64,000 bases of DNA from Silvimonas terrae (lineage in GTDB: Bacteria > Pseudomonadota > Gammaproteobacteria > Burkholderiales > Chitinibacteraceae), in contig NZ_JACHHN010000004.1 in NCBI RefSeq assembly GCF_014202765.1, positions 186,001 to 250,000 of the forward strand. Direction: 5' to 3'. The notes beneath the pieces were generated by a model. The model saw nothing but the letters and a program-made list of their open reading frames with translations, ran no database searches and was not told the origin of the DNA. The stretch's first letter is position 1. Each line of letters starts with the position of its first letter. This document shows, piece after piece, positions 8,973 to 18,496 of the stretch. The position numbers and the translations under genes are program-made.

Positions 8973-9526
8973 TCAGTCCACCAGGATGAGCAGCGGCCAG
9001 TGCCGCTGCCATTGTTTCTGCGCGATGCGTTCCCGGTAAACCCTCACATTGGCAAACGCCGGATTGCGCCTTAGCCGCAGCGCAAACAGGTCGTCCAGCG
9101 CCACAATCTGTACTTCTCCCGCTTCATCCAGCCACACCCCGACCGCTGTGGCGGCCAGTTCGCCAGCGCTTCTGCCAATGAACTCACCGCAGATAGCCCG
9201 TTAAACCGGTGCGCATGTGCCTGATTGACGACCTCCCACGCAACTCCCGGCATGGCAGCCATCAGCGCGTGCTCAATATGCTGCGCATGCTCGACGGGCA
9301 AAGCGGCATCGAAATAACACACATCCACATCCGTCACGACCGGCAAGCTGGTCTGCTCATGCCCCTTTTGCCAGACCCGGTTGCGCACTGCGCCTGCGGC
9401 AATGCACCACCGCGCCAGCCCGCAAGCGCGCACGCAGGCCAGTTGCGCCATCAAGGTGGCATCCGCCCGCACCATGCGGCGCAAGCAGGCTTCAAGGCTT
9501 TCATCAGGTTGTAATGGGCTGACCAT
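8973..9526 (-). pseudogene. Nucleotidyltransferase family protein (DUF925-like), frameshifted
   Basis: The N-terminal two thirds show the family's GAVRNRVWQ and the catalytic VVTDVDVCYFD motif, then WEVVNQAHAH and SLAEALANWP. At about 9150-9155 the reading frame shifts: the continuous frame turns into an unrelated tail ending at 9071, while the -1 frame continues exactly as the family expects (TAVGVWLDEAGEVQIVALDD, LFALRLRRNPAF, a VYRERI segment) to a TGA at 8973-8975. One base appears to be missing in the GGCC/GGCGG stretch at 9150-9156. The start at 9526 is chosen because the family sequence begins there; upstream codons overlap the fba leader. It may be a true pseudogene or a sequencing error. 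Confidence 0.75.
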
Positions 9527-9626
9527 TGGTTTCAGGGCTTTCCCGAATGGCGAATATCCCGATTGGGTCTGATGCGTTTGAACGTCTAGATTGTGATGCA
9601 ACGCACCAATCGGATGGAGAACCGCT

Positions 9627-10631
9627 ATGCCGCTCGTATCGCTACGCACCGTGCTGGATCACGCCGCAGAACACCAATATGGCGTGCCCGCATTCAATGT
9701 GAACAATCTGGAGCAGATTCACGCCATTTTACAGGCGGCCGATGCCACGCAAAGCCCGGTGATTCTGCAAGCCAGTTCCGGTGCCCGCAAGTACGCTGGC
9801 GAGTTATTTATCAAGCATCTGATTGAAGCCGCTGTCAGCAGCTATCCCAAGTTGCCGGTCGTCATGCATCAGGACCACGGCACCAGCCTGGCGGTCTGCA
9901 TGAGTGCGGTGAACCTGGGGTTCTCCAGCGTGATGATGGATGGCTCCCTGCGTGAAGACGGCAAGACCCCGAGCGATTACCACTACAACGTGACCGTGAC
10001 GCGGGAAGTAGTGCTGCTGGCGCACCAGAAAGGCGTCTCGGTAGAAGGTGAACTGGGTTGCCTGGGCAGCCTGGAAACCGGCATGGGCGAGGAAGAAGAC
10101 GGCGTAGGCGCCAACCGCAAACTCTCACACGATGAAATGCTGACCGACCCGGAACAGGCCCGACAGTTTGTCGAGGCCACCGGGGTGGACGCCCTGGCCA
10201 TTGCCATTGGCACCAGCCACGGTGCCTACAAGTTCACCCGCCCGCCCACCGGCGAAGTACTGGCGATCGAGCGCATCAAGGCCATTCACGCCGCCATTCC
10301 GCAGACGCACCTGGTGATGCATGGCTCATCCAGCGTGCCCCAGGAGTTACTCTCAGAAGTGCGGGAGTTCGGCGGTGACATCAAACCCACCTGGGGCGTG
10401 CCGGTGGAGGAAATCCAGCGCGCCATCAAATACGGCGTGCGCAAGATCAATATTGATACGGATTTGCGCCTGGCCATGACCGGGGCGATCCGCAAACATT
10501 TCATGACCCATCCTGCAGATTTTGATCCGCGCGCGTATCTGAAGCCGGCCATCGCGGCCATGCGCGCAGTGTGCGAGGCGCGCTATCAAGAGTTTGGCGC
10601 GGCCGGTATGGCGGCACGGTTCAACCGTTAG
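9627..10631 (+). CDS. fba: Class II fructose-1,6-bisphosphate aldolase
   Basis: This zinc enzyme cleaves fructose-1,6-bisphosphate into DHAP and glyceraldehyde-3-phosphate. The 334-residue product matches the class IIB family: [12 protein letters not shown] at residues 19-30, the zinc and catalytic segment [35 protein letters not shown], the phosphate loop [10 protein letters not shown] and [15 protein letters not shown] lies about ten bases before the ATG. The C-terminus stops at MAARFNR, some 20 residues shorter than the 354-residue type I recall from Neisseria, which has an IKPISL...GELD tail. Core catalytic residues are all present, so activity is likely. Confidence 0.95.
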   Translation: MPLVSLRTVLDHAAEHQYGVPAFNVNNLEQIHAILQAADATQSPVILQASSGARKYAGELFIKHLIEAAVSSYPKLPVVMHQDHGTSLAVCMSAVNLGFSSVMMDGSLREDGKTPSDYHYNVTVTREVVLLAHQKGVSVEGELGCLGSLETGMGEEEDGVGANRKLSHDEMLTDPEQARQFVEATGVDALAIAIGTSHGAYKFTRPPTGEVLAIERIKAIHAAIPQTHLVMHGSSSVPQELLSEVREFGGDIKPTWGVPVEEIQRAIKYGVRKINIDTDLRLAMTGAIRKHFMTHPADFDPRAYLKPAIAAMRAVCEARYQEFGAAGMAARFNR

Positions 10632-10683
10632 GTGGCAGGTATTTCCCGGCGTAACCCGGTTCAGAGTCCCATGCAACGATTCG

Positions 10684-10709
10684 GCCCGCCAGCAGGCGGG
10701 CTTTTTTTT
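10684..10709 (+). terminator. Intrinsic terminator after fba
   Basis: GCCCGCC/GGCGGGC stem with a four-base loop and eight T residues. Confidence 0.92.
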
Positions 10710-10722
10710 GGGCAACCGGAGA

Positions 10723-11292
10723 TCAGGCCTGGATCAGTACATGGCTGCGCATGCTGGCGACCAGTGGTGTATCCAGCCGTACCACGGCCCCCTCGCCCGC
10801 ACCCAGGCGCAAAGCCCCACTGCTGACCTCGCCCCGCAATACCTTGACCGTTGCTTCCTCTTGCCCGCAAAAGCTGGCACTGGCTGCGGGCGTCCAGCTA
10901 CTGGCGGTATCCAGATAACTATCGAGTAAAGCCGGTACGCCCCTGGCCATCAAGCGGCGGGCACGCCAGCCCGGGCCGATATCAACCGGGATTTCACACT
11001 TGCAGCGGAGTACCCGCGCCGTCGCTTCCGCCGCAAAGCGGAGCAGCCCATGTTGCGGCAGACCCGTTTCGCTGACCAGGTGAACCGGGGCGCCAGGCGT
11101 CACCGGCGTAGCCAGGAATTCACCAGGTTGCAACTGGACATCTCCGCCTGCAAGACCACGCATGGTCAACACTGCCGCTGCATTTTCAAACACATACGCC
11201 AGTAGCGTATGCATGCCCGCCGGGACCGTCACCACAGCGGGTACATGCTCACTCAGATAGACATTGGAGCCAGTACAGGATGGCGATTTCAT
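10723..11292 (-). CDS. Conserved hypothetical protein, possibly cupin-like
   Basis: The 189-residue soluble protein lacks a motif I can name with certainty. It is mostly predicted beta strand with glycines and prolines spaced as in two cupin-like repeats: PAGMHTLLAYVFENAA...LQPGEFLATPV and a second half VKVLRGEVSSGALRLGAGEGAVVRLD. This is reminiscent of pirin or cupin barrels, but the metal-binding histidine pattern of a canonical cupin is not evident. The start is the ATG at 11292, six bases after GGAG; an in-frame TTG precedes it. It lies downstream of azoR on the same strand, behind the azoR terminator. Confidence 0.65.
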   Translation of the reverse strand: MKSPSCTGSNVYLSEHVPAVVTVPAGMHTLLAYVFENAAAVLTMRGLAGGDVQLQPGEFLATPVTPGAPVHLVSETGLPQHGLLRFAAEATARVLRCKCEIPVDIGPGWRARRLMARGVPALLDSYLDTASSWTPAASASFCGQEEATVKVLRGEVSSGALRLGAGEGAVVRLDTPLVASMRSHVLIQA

Positions 11293-11306
11293 CAAACGCT
11301 CCAGAA

Positions 11307-11335
11307 ATAAAAAACGCCTGGCGCAAGCCAGGCGT
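11307..11335 (-). terminator. Intrinsic terminator after azoR
   Basis: Read on the minus strand, ACGCCTGGC/GCCAGGCGT with a four-base loop is followed by a run of T residues (11313-11307). Confidence 0.9.
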
Positions 11336-11355
11336 CGGACACCACCACCCGTGGA

Positions 11356-11967
11356 TCAGGCGGTCAGTGCGGCGATTTCCTTTTCTGCGCTGGCAAAGGC
11401 TTCGGCCTTCTTTGCGTCACCCATCGAGGTCCCTTCTGCACGCACAAAGCGCACATCAGTGATGCCCACAAAACCAAACACGGTGCGCAGATAGGCTTCC
11501 TGATGATCCAGGGCACGCAGCGCTTCATTGCTGGAATACACGCCACCGCGAGACGAGGCCACCACTACCGTTTTACCTGTTGCCAGGCCAACCGGGCCAT
11601 TTTCAGTGTATTTGAAGGTACGACCGGCAACGGCAATGCGGTCAATCCAGGCCTTGAGCTGGCTAGGGATAGAGAAGTTGTACATCGGGGCACCCACCAC
11701 GATCACATCCGCACCCAGGAATTGGGTCAGCAGGGTTTCGCCATAAGCCGCTTCACGCTTTTGCACTTCGGTATGCGATTCAGCCGGTACAAAGCGGTGG
11801 CCCAGGGCTTCACCCGACAGGTGAGCCGGTTCGGCTGCAGCCAGGTCCAGGTAGGTCACCTGGGCGTTCGGGTTGGCGGCTTGATAGGCCTTGGTGATAT
11901 TGGCGGTCAGCTTGCGCGATACAGAGTTGTCACCCAGAACGCTCGAGTCGATATGCAGCAGTTTCAT
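11356..11967 (-). CDS. azoR: FMN-dependent NADH:quinone oxidoreductase / azoreductase
   Basis: AzoR-type flavodoxin-fold enzymes use NADH to reduce quinones and azo compounds by two electrons and help in thiol and quinone stress. The 203-residue product has the FMN phosphate loop at the N-terminus ([17 protein letters not shown]), the flavin contact [19 protein letters not shown] (about residues 95-113), [14 protein letters not shown] and the SSRGGVY loop. Two adjacent ATGs are possible (11970, 11967); the second is better spaced from AAGGAG. It is divergent from a LysR regulator, with a perfect palindrome between them, so redox or quinone-responsive control by that regulator is likely. Confidence 0.93.
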   Translation of the reverse strand: MKLLHIDSSVLGDNSVSRKLTANITKAYQAANPNAQVTYLDLAAAEPAHLSGEALGHRFVPAESHTEVQKREAAYGETLLTQFLGADVIVVGAPMYNFSIPSQLKAWIDRIAVAGRTFKYTENGPVGLATGKTVVVASSRGGVYSSNEALRALDHQEAYLRTVFGFVGITDVRFVRAEGTSMGDAKKAEAFASAEKEIAALTA

Positions 11968-12104
11968 CATGTTCTCCTTGGTGCGGCCGGCTGATGCCGA
12001 CAGCTTGTGATTGGCGGCTGGCCGGTGAATCCGGCTGGCCTTGCAACATGGATGCCACTCTATCGGTGAGGTGAACAGGTGATAAGTCGGCAAAAGTGCG
12101 ATAG

Positions 12105-12126
12105 ATTGTCCTGAAAACAGGACAAT
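12105..12126. promoter_or_regulatory. Perfect palindrome, probable LysR operator
   Basis: ATTGTCCTG-AAAA-CAGGACAAT is a perfect 9-base inverted repeat. It lies 19 bases before the LysR-type gene start and about 138 bases before azoR. LysR regulators usually bind dyads containing T-N11-A in the spacer shared with a divergent target gene, and this site fits that position. It contains T-N11-A arrangements. Binding itself is inferred. Confidence 0.7.
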
Positions 12127-12145
12127 CAGTTAAGGGCGGTTGATC

Positions 12146-13108
12146 ATGCATGACCTGAACGACATGTATTTTTTTGCCGAAGTGGTCGAAGCCGGCGGCT
12201 TTTCCAGCGCCAGCCGGGTGCTGGGCATCCCCAAGTCACGCCTGTCGCGGCGCGTGGCGGAGCTGGAAACCGGCCTTGGTGTGCGCTTGTTGCAGCGGAC
12301 CACGCGCAAGCTGGCACTGACAGAAGTCGGCGAGTTGTACTACCGCCATTGCCTGGCAATCCGCGACGAAGCCCGTGCCGCCAGCGAGGCGGTAGAACAT
12401 GTGCAATCCACACCGCGTGGCACCATCCGCGTCAGTTGTCCGGTGACGCTGGCGCAGACCGTGGTAGGCAAGATCATCCCGCGCTTCATGCAAGAGTACC
12501 CCCAGGTCAAGATCAATATGATTGTGACCAATCGGCCCATCGACTTGCTGGAAGAAGGCATTGATGTGGCATTGCGCGTGCGGCCCACCCTGCAAGACTC
12601 GGCCTCGCTGGTGGTCAAGCAACTGGGCGTGGCGCACTCCGTGCTGGTAGCCAGCCCTTTGCAACTGGCACGCCAGGGGCAACCCACACACCCGGATGAA
12701 CTCGGCTGGCTGGACACGCTGGCCATGTCCGCAGCGGATGGTCGAGCGACCTGGTCCCTGGTGGGCCCGGCCGACGAAGAACGTCAGATCACGCACTTTC
12801 CACGTTATGTGGCGGATGACCTGCCGACCTTGATGTTTGCCGCCCAGGCCGGGGTTGGTGCCTGTATCCTGCCCGAATACCTGTGCCGGGATGAGCTGGC
12901 GCGTGGCGATCTGGTCCAGGTGCTGCCTGACTGGCGCTCGCCACTGGGCTACGCGCACGCGGTATTCCCGTCACGCCGCGGGCTGGTCCCGGCGGTACGG
13001 CATTTTCTGGATTATCTGGGAGAGTCTTTGCTGGCCCCGCAATGCCGGGAACAGTTGGCGGGAGCGATAGTCCCGACGGCTGTACCAGCACCCGCACAGC
13101 ACCCCTGA
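12146..13108 (+). CDS. LysR family transcriptional regulator
   Basis: The 320-residue protein has an N-terminal winged helix-turn-helix (LNDMYFFAEVVEAGGFSSAS, residues about 3-22, then SRLSRRVAELETGLGVRLLQRTTR) and a C-terminal periplasmic-binding-like effector domain (from about residue 90, VSCPVTLAQTVVGKIIPRF). It resembles the branch of LysR proteins that sit beside and control quinone reductase, azoreductase or pirin genes. The ATG at 12146 is preferred over an in-frame TTG two codons upstream. It is divergent from azoR and may control both itself and azoR through the palindrome at 12105-12126. Confidence 0.9.
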   Translation: MHDLNDMYFFAEVVEAGGFSSASRVLGIPKSRLSRRVAELETGLGVRLLQRTTRKLALTEVGELYYRHCLAIRDEARAASEAVEHVQSTPRGTIRVSCPVTLAQTVVGKIIPRFMQEYPQVKINMIVTNRPIDLLEEGIDVALRVRPTLQDSASLVVKQLGVAHSVLVASPLQLARQGQPTHPDELGWLDTLAMSAADGRATWSLVGPADEERQITHFPRYVADDLPTLMFAAQAGVGACILPEYLCRDELARGDLVQVLPDWRSPLGYAHAVFPSRRGLVPAVRHFLDYLGESLLAPQCREQLAGAIVPTAVPAPAQHP

Positions 13109-13147
13109 GCCGGTGTGCTGTGCGGGCAGGAAAGCGCCTGGTGCTGA

Positions 13148-15403
13148 TTACTTGTCGAACGCCCGCGGCTGCAACTGGCTCAACCACTTGAGCGCCAATT
13201 GCCGTTGCGCGCCGGAACCCGAATAAAGCGTTTCTTCCAGTGCGCGCATGGCTTCGCCCTCCTGGCCATGCTCCAGCAAGGTGGCAATTTTTTGCATCTG
13301 CGGATCATCCGAGCGAAACGCGGATGGCTCGGGCTTGGCCGGTACCACTGGCCCAGCGGCCGCAACCGGGGCCGCTGCCGCCAGGGCTACCGGTTCGGTC
13401 ATGGCCGGTGCTTCCAGCGGTGGCAAAGCGTCGAGATCAAACTCCATTTCGTTACCGAAGAAGGCGGCGGCGGGCTCTTCTTCAACAGGTGTTTCCAGGA
13501 CGGGTTGCCTGGTATCAAACGGCACATGCTCTGCCAGCGGCTTGCGTGGCAACGCTTCGTGGTCTTCTGCCAGCGTCCATTCGGAGTCGGTCAGCGCCAG
13601 CCCGGCTTGAGTGCGCATCAGCGATTCAAATTCCGCCTCAGCTTCTGGCGAGGGCGTGGACGGATGATCCGGCAAGGTGCCGCCGATACTCTGTTTAAGT
13701 GTGGATTCCTTGCGATAGTCCGGCAGGCTGGCTGCGTCCTCTTCAGACAACTGATAGAGCGCGTTATCCGGATCAACGCTGGCCCCCATCACCTGCACCT
13801 GGCGCCACAGGTCTTCATCCGTGAACTGTTCGCGGAACTGTCTGGCGTAATCCAGGAAGTCGGCCTTCATCTGGTGCTGGCTGTAGATCGACAACAATTT
13901 GAGCCACAACGTGGCCAGGGCCGGGTGTTGCTCTATTTCCTGAATCAGCAGATTGATAGCTTGTTGCAGCAGGCCGTGATCCAGCAGCAACTGGGCTTCT
14001 TCAAGCACGTTGCCCGGTTGCACCACATCCATGGTGGAGTTTTGCCATTCGTTGGCAATCTGCGTGATATGGTTGGCCAGCTCGCGCTGAGGCTCTGCGC
14101 GGGCGGCCAGCGGGGAAGCCACGGCGCCACGTGCGCCAGCACCTGCAGCGGGTGGGAGTACGGTATGGACGTCTTCATCCGGCATGCCGTTGGCGAACTG
14201 CATGGCATATTCGTCTTCTGCCACGCTGGCTTCACGCTGGCGCGATTTCCAGCGCAAGTAAGACCAGGCCATCACCCCCACCAGCAACAGCAAAATCAGC
14301 GGGAACAACAACCAGTCCAGCAGACCGCCGGATTTCTCTGGCACGGGTGCCGCAACATGCACCGGCGCGTGCGGATGGGCCGTCGCAGCGGGCACGGTTG
14401 TATTGGCTGTATTGGCTGCGGGCGCTACCGCATTGGCCGTTGCCGGTTGGGTGAGTTGCTGCTGGGCCTGCAACTTGAGTTGCGCCAATTCTTGCTGCAA
14501 TTGGGCAATCTGCGTTTTAAGCAAAGCCAACTGCTGGTCTTCTGATGCCGCCTGATTGGCGATCGCGGCCACCGCCGGGGCGGACGCGGTCGAAGGCGAC
14601 GGCGTGTCCGGGGGCGAATCATCCAGCCGCAGCACAGAGCGACCCGTCGTCGCGCTGGCAGCCGGTTTACGAGCAGCCTTGGGCGCGCGGGGAGCCGCCT
14701 CGCTGGCGGGCGCGGCCACCTTGCCCGGCAAGGTAATCTGGGTGTCTACCGACAAGGGTACGCGGTAGCCCTGCGGCAAATCCGGGTTCTGCGCGTACAT
14801 CGACTCAATAAACTGCCGCCGCGCTGCGCCGTCATGCGGGTAATAATTGCTGGCGATGGATTCGACCGTATCCCCTGCCCGTACTGTCCAGGACTCGCCC
14901 GGGGCCGGCAGCTTGCGCCGGGTGGCGCGGGCGGGTGCAGCAGCGACAGGCGCGGTAGCCTGATCATTGCTGCCGTTGCTGATCACGGCCCCACGGTAAT
15001 CGCGCGGGTCCAGCAACAAGGTGTAGTCACGCCGGAAATCACGGGTGTCGTCACTACCACATTTGACTTGCACCGGTAGCTGCATGACCGGCTCGGTCAC
15101 GGGATCACTGGTGCGCAAACGCAGGCGGCCGCTACCACTACCTTGCGGCTCCCAGGTCATTTGCACGCCCCGCAGCACGCTACCGCCGTCGTCATCCTGC
15201 GGCGTACCGACCCTGAAGCAACTACTGCTGAGTTCTTCCCCGGAGGCGGTGGTGACCTGAATCACCGCATCCAGCCGCTCACCCAGAGCAGAGCGCACCT
15301 GGATCGGACCCAGTGCGGCAGAAAAGACCGGCGCTGCACCCAGGGTCATCCCCGCAGCAAGCAGCGAAACAACATGCAAAGAGTGGGCTGGGTGTTTCTT
15401 CAT
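13148..15403 (-). CDS. fimV: FimV/TspA-like peptidoglycan-binding inner-membrane protein
   Basis: FimV-type proteins are polar scaffold proteins needed for type IV pilus assembly and twitching. The 751-residue product has a signal peptide (1-29), the FimV N-terminal domain (LGPIQVRSALGERLDAVIQV), a LysM domain at about residues 170-225 (WTVRAGDTVESIASNYYP), a coiled coil (QLALLKTQIAQLQQELAQLK), a single transmembrane helix at about 362-382 (LLDWLLFPLILLLLVGVMAW), a long acidic cytoplasmic region with a TPR-like part, and the FimV C-terminal domain (KIATLLEHGQEGEAMRALEETL). It lies downstream of pilT and pilU on the same strand, a context that supports a role in pilus function. Confidence 0.88.
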   Translation of the reverse strand: MKKHPAHSLHVVSLLAAGMTLGAAPVFSAALGPIQVRSALGERLDAVIQVTTASGEELSSSCFRVGTPQDDDGGSVLRGVQMTWEPQGSGSGRLRLRTSDPVTEPVMQLPVQVKCGSDDTRDFRRDYTLLLDPRDYRGAVISNGSNDQATAPVAAAPARATRRKLPAPGESWTVRAGDTVESIASNYYPHDGAARRQFIESMYAQNPDLPQGYRVPLSVDTQITLPGKVAAPASEAAPRAPKAARKPAASATTGRSVLRLDDSPPDTPSPSTASAPAVAAIANQAASEDQQLALLKTQIAQLQQELAQLKLQAQQQLTQPATANAVAPAANTANTTVPAATAHPHAPVHVAAPVPEKSGGLLDWLLFPLILLLLVGVMAWSYLRWKSRQREASVAEDEYAMQFANGMPDEDVHTVLPPAAGAGARGAVASPLAARAEPQRELANHITQIANEWQNSTMDVVQPGNVLEEAQLLLDHGLLQQAINLLIQEIEQHPALATLWLKLLSIYSQHQMKADFLDYARQFREQFTDEDLWRQVQVMGASVDPDNALYQLSEEDAASLPDYRKESTLKQSIGGTLPDHPSTPSPEAEAEFESLMRTQAGLALTDSEWTLAEDHEALPRKPLAEHVPFDTRQPVLETPVEEEPAAAFFGNEMEFDLDALPPLEAPAMTEPVALAAAAPVAAAGPVVPAKPEPSAFRSDDPQMQKIATLLEHGQEGEAMRALEETLYSGSGAQRQLALKWLSQLQPRAFDK

Positions 15404-15444
15404 CCGGGGATCAGTGGTCGCTTTCAGTCAACAAGTGGCATATG

Positions 15445-16581
15445 TTATACGATATCCAGGTGATCGATTCCCGAAAGCACATCTTTATGTTTGGCCTCCG
15501 CCCCCTGCAACTTGATATGCAGGCGCAAATCGTTCACTGAATCGGCATTACGCAATGCATCTTCATAGCTGATCAATCCAGCTTCATAAAGATCAAACAA
15601 GGACTGGTCAAAAGTCTGCATACCCAATTCACGCGACTTTTTCATGATTTCCTTGATCTCGTGGACCTCGCCTTTGAAAACGAGTTCCGAAATCAACGGC
15701 GAATTGAGCATGACCTCTACCGCAGCAACCCGCCCCTGTCCGGAACGATGAGGAACAAGTCGTTGCGAAACAAAGGCTTTCAGGTTCAGCGACAAATCCA
15801 TCAGCAATTGGGAGCGGCGTTCTTCCGGGAAGAAGTTGATAATCCGGTCCAGCGCCTGATTGGCTGAGTTGGCATGCAATGTCGCCATGCAAAGGTGACC
15901 GGTTTCGGCAAAGGCGATGGCGTAATCCATGGTATCGCGGTCGCGGATCTCACCAATCAGAATCACATCTGGCGCCTGACGCAGCGTGTTCTTCAGCGCC
16001 GCACCCCAGGAATCTGTATCAACGCCTACTTCACGTTGCGTAACGATACTATTCTTGTGCTCGTGCACGTATTCAATCGGGTCTTCAATGGTAATGATAT
16101 GGTCGTAGGCTTTTTCATTGCGCTCGCCAATCATTGCCGCCAGCGAAGTGGATTTACCCGACCCAGTACCACCCACAAAGATCACCAGACCGCGTTTGGT
16201 CATGGCGATATCGTGCAATACCGGCGGCAGCCCCAGTTCCTGCAGTTTGGGAATCTGCGAATTGATGGTCCGCAGCACCATACCCACCCGGCTTTGCTGC
16301 ATGAAGGCATTAACCCGATAACGCCCCAATGTGCCCGGGCTGATCGCAAAATTACATTCATGCGTTGCTTCAAATTCTTCCGCCTGCCGATCATTCATGA
16401 TGGCGCGGGCCAGTTCTTTGGTGTGTTGCGGCGTCAATGCCTGGCTTGAGACCGGCGTAACGCGGCCATCCACCTTCATTGCCGGCGGAAAGTCTGCGGT
16501 AATGAACAAGTCCGATGCCCCTTTGGCGCGCATATGGCGCAAAAGGTCTTGCATGAACTTGGCTGCCTGTTCTTTTTCCAT
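15445..16581 (-). CDS. pilU: Type IV pilus retraction ATPase accessory PilU
   Basis: PilU is a PilT paralogue of the secretion ATPase superfamily that works with PilT in pilus retraction. The 378-residue protein shows the Walker A GGTGSGKST (about 133-141), Asp box HIITIEDPIEYVHEHK, Walker B DVILIGEIRDRDTM and the His box AETGHLCMATLHANSA. The PilU-type C-terminal extension (LHIKLQGAEAKHKDVLSGI) follows. It is the second gene of pilT-pilU-fimV. The pilT-pilU gap of 174 bases holds a stem-loop but no clear promoter. Confidence 0.96.
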   Translation of the reverse strand: MEKEQAAKFMQDLLRHMRAKGASDLFITADFPPAMKVDGRVTPVSSQALTPQHTKELARAIMNDRQAEEFEATHECNFAISPGTLGRYRVNAFMQQSRVGMVLRTINSQIPKLQELGLPPVLHDIAMTKRGLVIFVGGTGSGKSTSLAAMIGERNEKAYDHIITIEDPIEYVHEHKNSIVTQREVGVDTDSWGAALKNTLRQAPDVILIGEIRDRDTMDYAIAFAETGHLCMATLHANSANQALDRIINFFPEERRSQLLMDLSLNLKAFVSQRLVPHRSGQGRVAAVEVMLNSPLISELVFKGEVHEIKEIMKKSRELGMQTFDQSLFDLYEAGLISYEDALRNADSVNDLRLHIKLQGAEAKHKDVLSGIDHLDIV

Positions 16582-16755
16582 GATTCCTTGAATCTTTCAC
16601 CAGGAAGGATGCCGGCGTACACACGTGCCGCACGCGCTGATCCAACAATAAATATCTATAGCCTGATTATTAAATAGCTGCTCCAGACCGGGTCTGGCTA
16701 TCACTATTTGCAACTCAGGCCGCTTTGACGTCAGAACCTGGCAATCTTGCCAGGG

Positions 16756-17799
16756 TCAGCCCTTGAAGTTGTCCGGGATCGCCGCTTTGCCGCGCGCTTC
16801 CGCCGCCGACACGATATTGCGCTGAACCAGATTTTGCAGATTCTGATCCAGGGTTTGCATGCCAAATTGCGAACCGGTCTGGATGGACGAATACATCTGC
16901 GCCACCTTGTTTTCCCGGATCAGGTTACGAATGGCCGGAATACCGATCATGATCTCGTGCGCCGCCACCCGGCCTGTGCCGTCCTTGGTCTTCAACAGGG
17001 TTTGCGAGATCACCGCGCGCAAGGATTCAGACAACATGGCGCGCACCATTTCTTTTTCCGCAGCCGGGAACACGTCCACTACCCGGTCAATGGTCTTGGC
17101 CGCAGAACTGGTGTGCAGCGTACCGAATACCAGGTGACCCGTTTCGGCCGCAGTCAGCGCCAGCCGGATGGTTTCCAGGTCACGCAACTCACCCACCAGC
17201 ACCACGTCCGGATCTTCCCGCAGGGCGGAGCGCAAAGCGTTGGAGAACGACAGCGTATGCGGACCAACTTCCCGCTGGTTGATCAGACACTTTTTGGAGG
17301 AATGCACGAATTCGATCGGGTCTTCCACGGTCAGGATGTGGCCGTATTCGTTTTCGTTGATGTAGTTCACCATCGCTGCCAGCGTGGTCGATTTGCCCGA
17401 ACCGGTCGGCCCGGTCACCAGCACAAGGCCACGCGGGTTTTCAGCAATTTCACGGAACACGCGCGGCGCGTTCAGTTCTTCCAGCGTGAGCACCTTGGAC
17501 GGAATGGTCCGGAATACCGCACCCGCGCCACGGTTTTGCACAAAGGCGTTGACCCGGAAACGCGCCAGATTGGGAATCTCGAACGAGAAGTCGCACTCCA
17601 GCGTGTCTTCGTACACCTTGCGCTGCCCGTCGTTCATGATGTCATACACCATGTCGTGCACGTCTTTGTGTTCCAGCGGCGGCAGGTTGATCCGGCGCAC
17701 GTCACCATGCACGCGGATCATGGGCGGCAAGCCGCTGGAGAGGTGCAAGTCGGACGCCTTGTTTTTGACGGCAAACGCAAGCAGTTCAGAAATTTCCAT
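16756..17799 (-). CDS. pilT: Type IV pilus twitching motility ATPase PilT
   Basis: PilT is the hexameric retraction motor of type IV pili at the inner-membrane base. The 347-residue protein carries Walker A GPTGSGKSTT (about 131-140), Asp box HILTVEDPIEFVH, Walker B DVVLVGELRDLETI, the His box AETGHLVFGTLHTSSA and the AIRNLIRE motif at 291-298 that is needed for retraction. Length and motifs match PilT rather than PilU or PilB. It is divergent from the yggS-proC-yggT genes, a neighbourhood seen in many Beta- and Gammaproteobacteria. Confidence 0.98.
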   Translation of the reverse strand: MEISELLAFAVKNKASDLHLSSGLPPMIRVHGDVRRINLPPLEHKDVHDMVYDIMNDGQRKVYEDTLECDFSFEIPNLARFRVNAFVQNRGAGAVFRTIPSKVLTLEELNAPRVFREIAENPRGLVLVTGPTGSGKSTTLAAMVNYINENEYGHILTVEDPIEFVHSSKKCLINQREVGPHTLSFSNALRSALREDPDVVLVGELRDLETIRLALTAAETGHLVFGTLHTSSAAKTIDRVVDVFPAAEKEMVRAMLSESLRAVISQTLLKTKDGTGRVAAHEIMIGIPAIRNLIRENKVAQMYSSIQTGSQFGMQTLDQNLQNLVQRNIVSAAEARGKAAIPDNFKG

Positions 17800-18164
17800 G
17801 AGGGCGCAAGACTCCGGTGTTGTCCCCCGCGGGCCTGACGCACCACGAGCGGATCATGACAAGGGCAAATGACGGCAGTATGCATGACAACTATTGCATA
17901 TCGCCGTCGATTCTAACTGCGGTGAAATACAACGTAACCAGCGCATGCTGACGACGTATCCAAAAGACAACTATCTACTTGCACTACCCGACAGTTCAAA
18001 GTGTTGTCCGACAAGGCGTGAAGGCGCGCTTACAAACGGAACGAAGCGCCGCCAGACGGCGTGCTGGCTCCCGGTCCACAAGACCCGAACACCCCGCTTG
18101 TGCAGTCAGCCAGTACCCCTGCACTGATCGCCGCACCGGCGGGCAACCCCTGGAGTACTTACTG
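17800..18164. other. Divergent intergenic region upstream of pilT
   Basis: This 365-base spacer between pilT and the small gene at 18165 has no gene I can support. The promoter of pilT-pilU should lie here on the minus strand, but I see no clean -10/-35 pair. A TTGTCA at about 17887 on the minus strand is only a weak candidate. Confidence 0.35.
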
Positions 18165-18371
18165 ATGAATGACCTCACTGCCGGCGCAATTGATGCGCTG
18201 ATTGCCGCCGCAGCGTTTCTGGGCCTGCACACCTGGGTGCAAGGGCAAACGAGAATCTCACTGGTAATCGCAGCCAGCTTCTGCCTGCTGGTGGTGGCGG
18301 CCATTGCCCGGGCTGACCGCGAAGAAGAAAAGCGGGCAGGATGCCCCTCTGCCTCCGCCCGTCCCCGCTAG
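18165..18371 (+). CDS. Small membrane protein, hypothetical
   Basis: An ATG preceded by GGAG (nine-base spacing) opens a 68-residue frame, MNDLTAGAIDALIAAAAFLG..., with two hydrophobic stretches (about residues 8-22 and 32-46) and a charged tail ADREEEKRAG. This composition fits a small inner-membrane protein. No family is recognised. It lies just upstream of yggS in the same direction. It could also be non-coding; the ribosome site and hydrophobic pattern are the only support. Confidence 0.45.
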   Translation: MNDLTAGAIDALIAAAAFLGLHTWVQGQTRISLVIAASFCLLVVAAIARADREEEKRAGCPSASARPR

Positions 18372-18496
18372 ATAGCGGGCGGGACCGGTCCATTGCCGGT
18401 AAATGAACTTATAATGCGCTGCGGGCCGCGCTGTTGCGGCCCCGATCAGAGGCAGATGGCAGACCCCTGATTTGTTGGCTTCACCACGGCGAGCCC

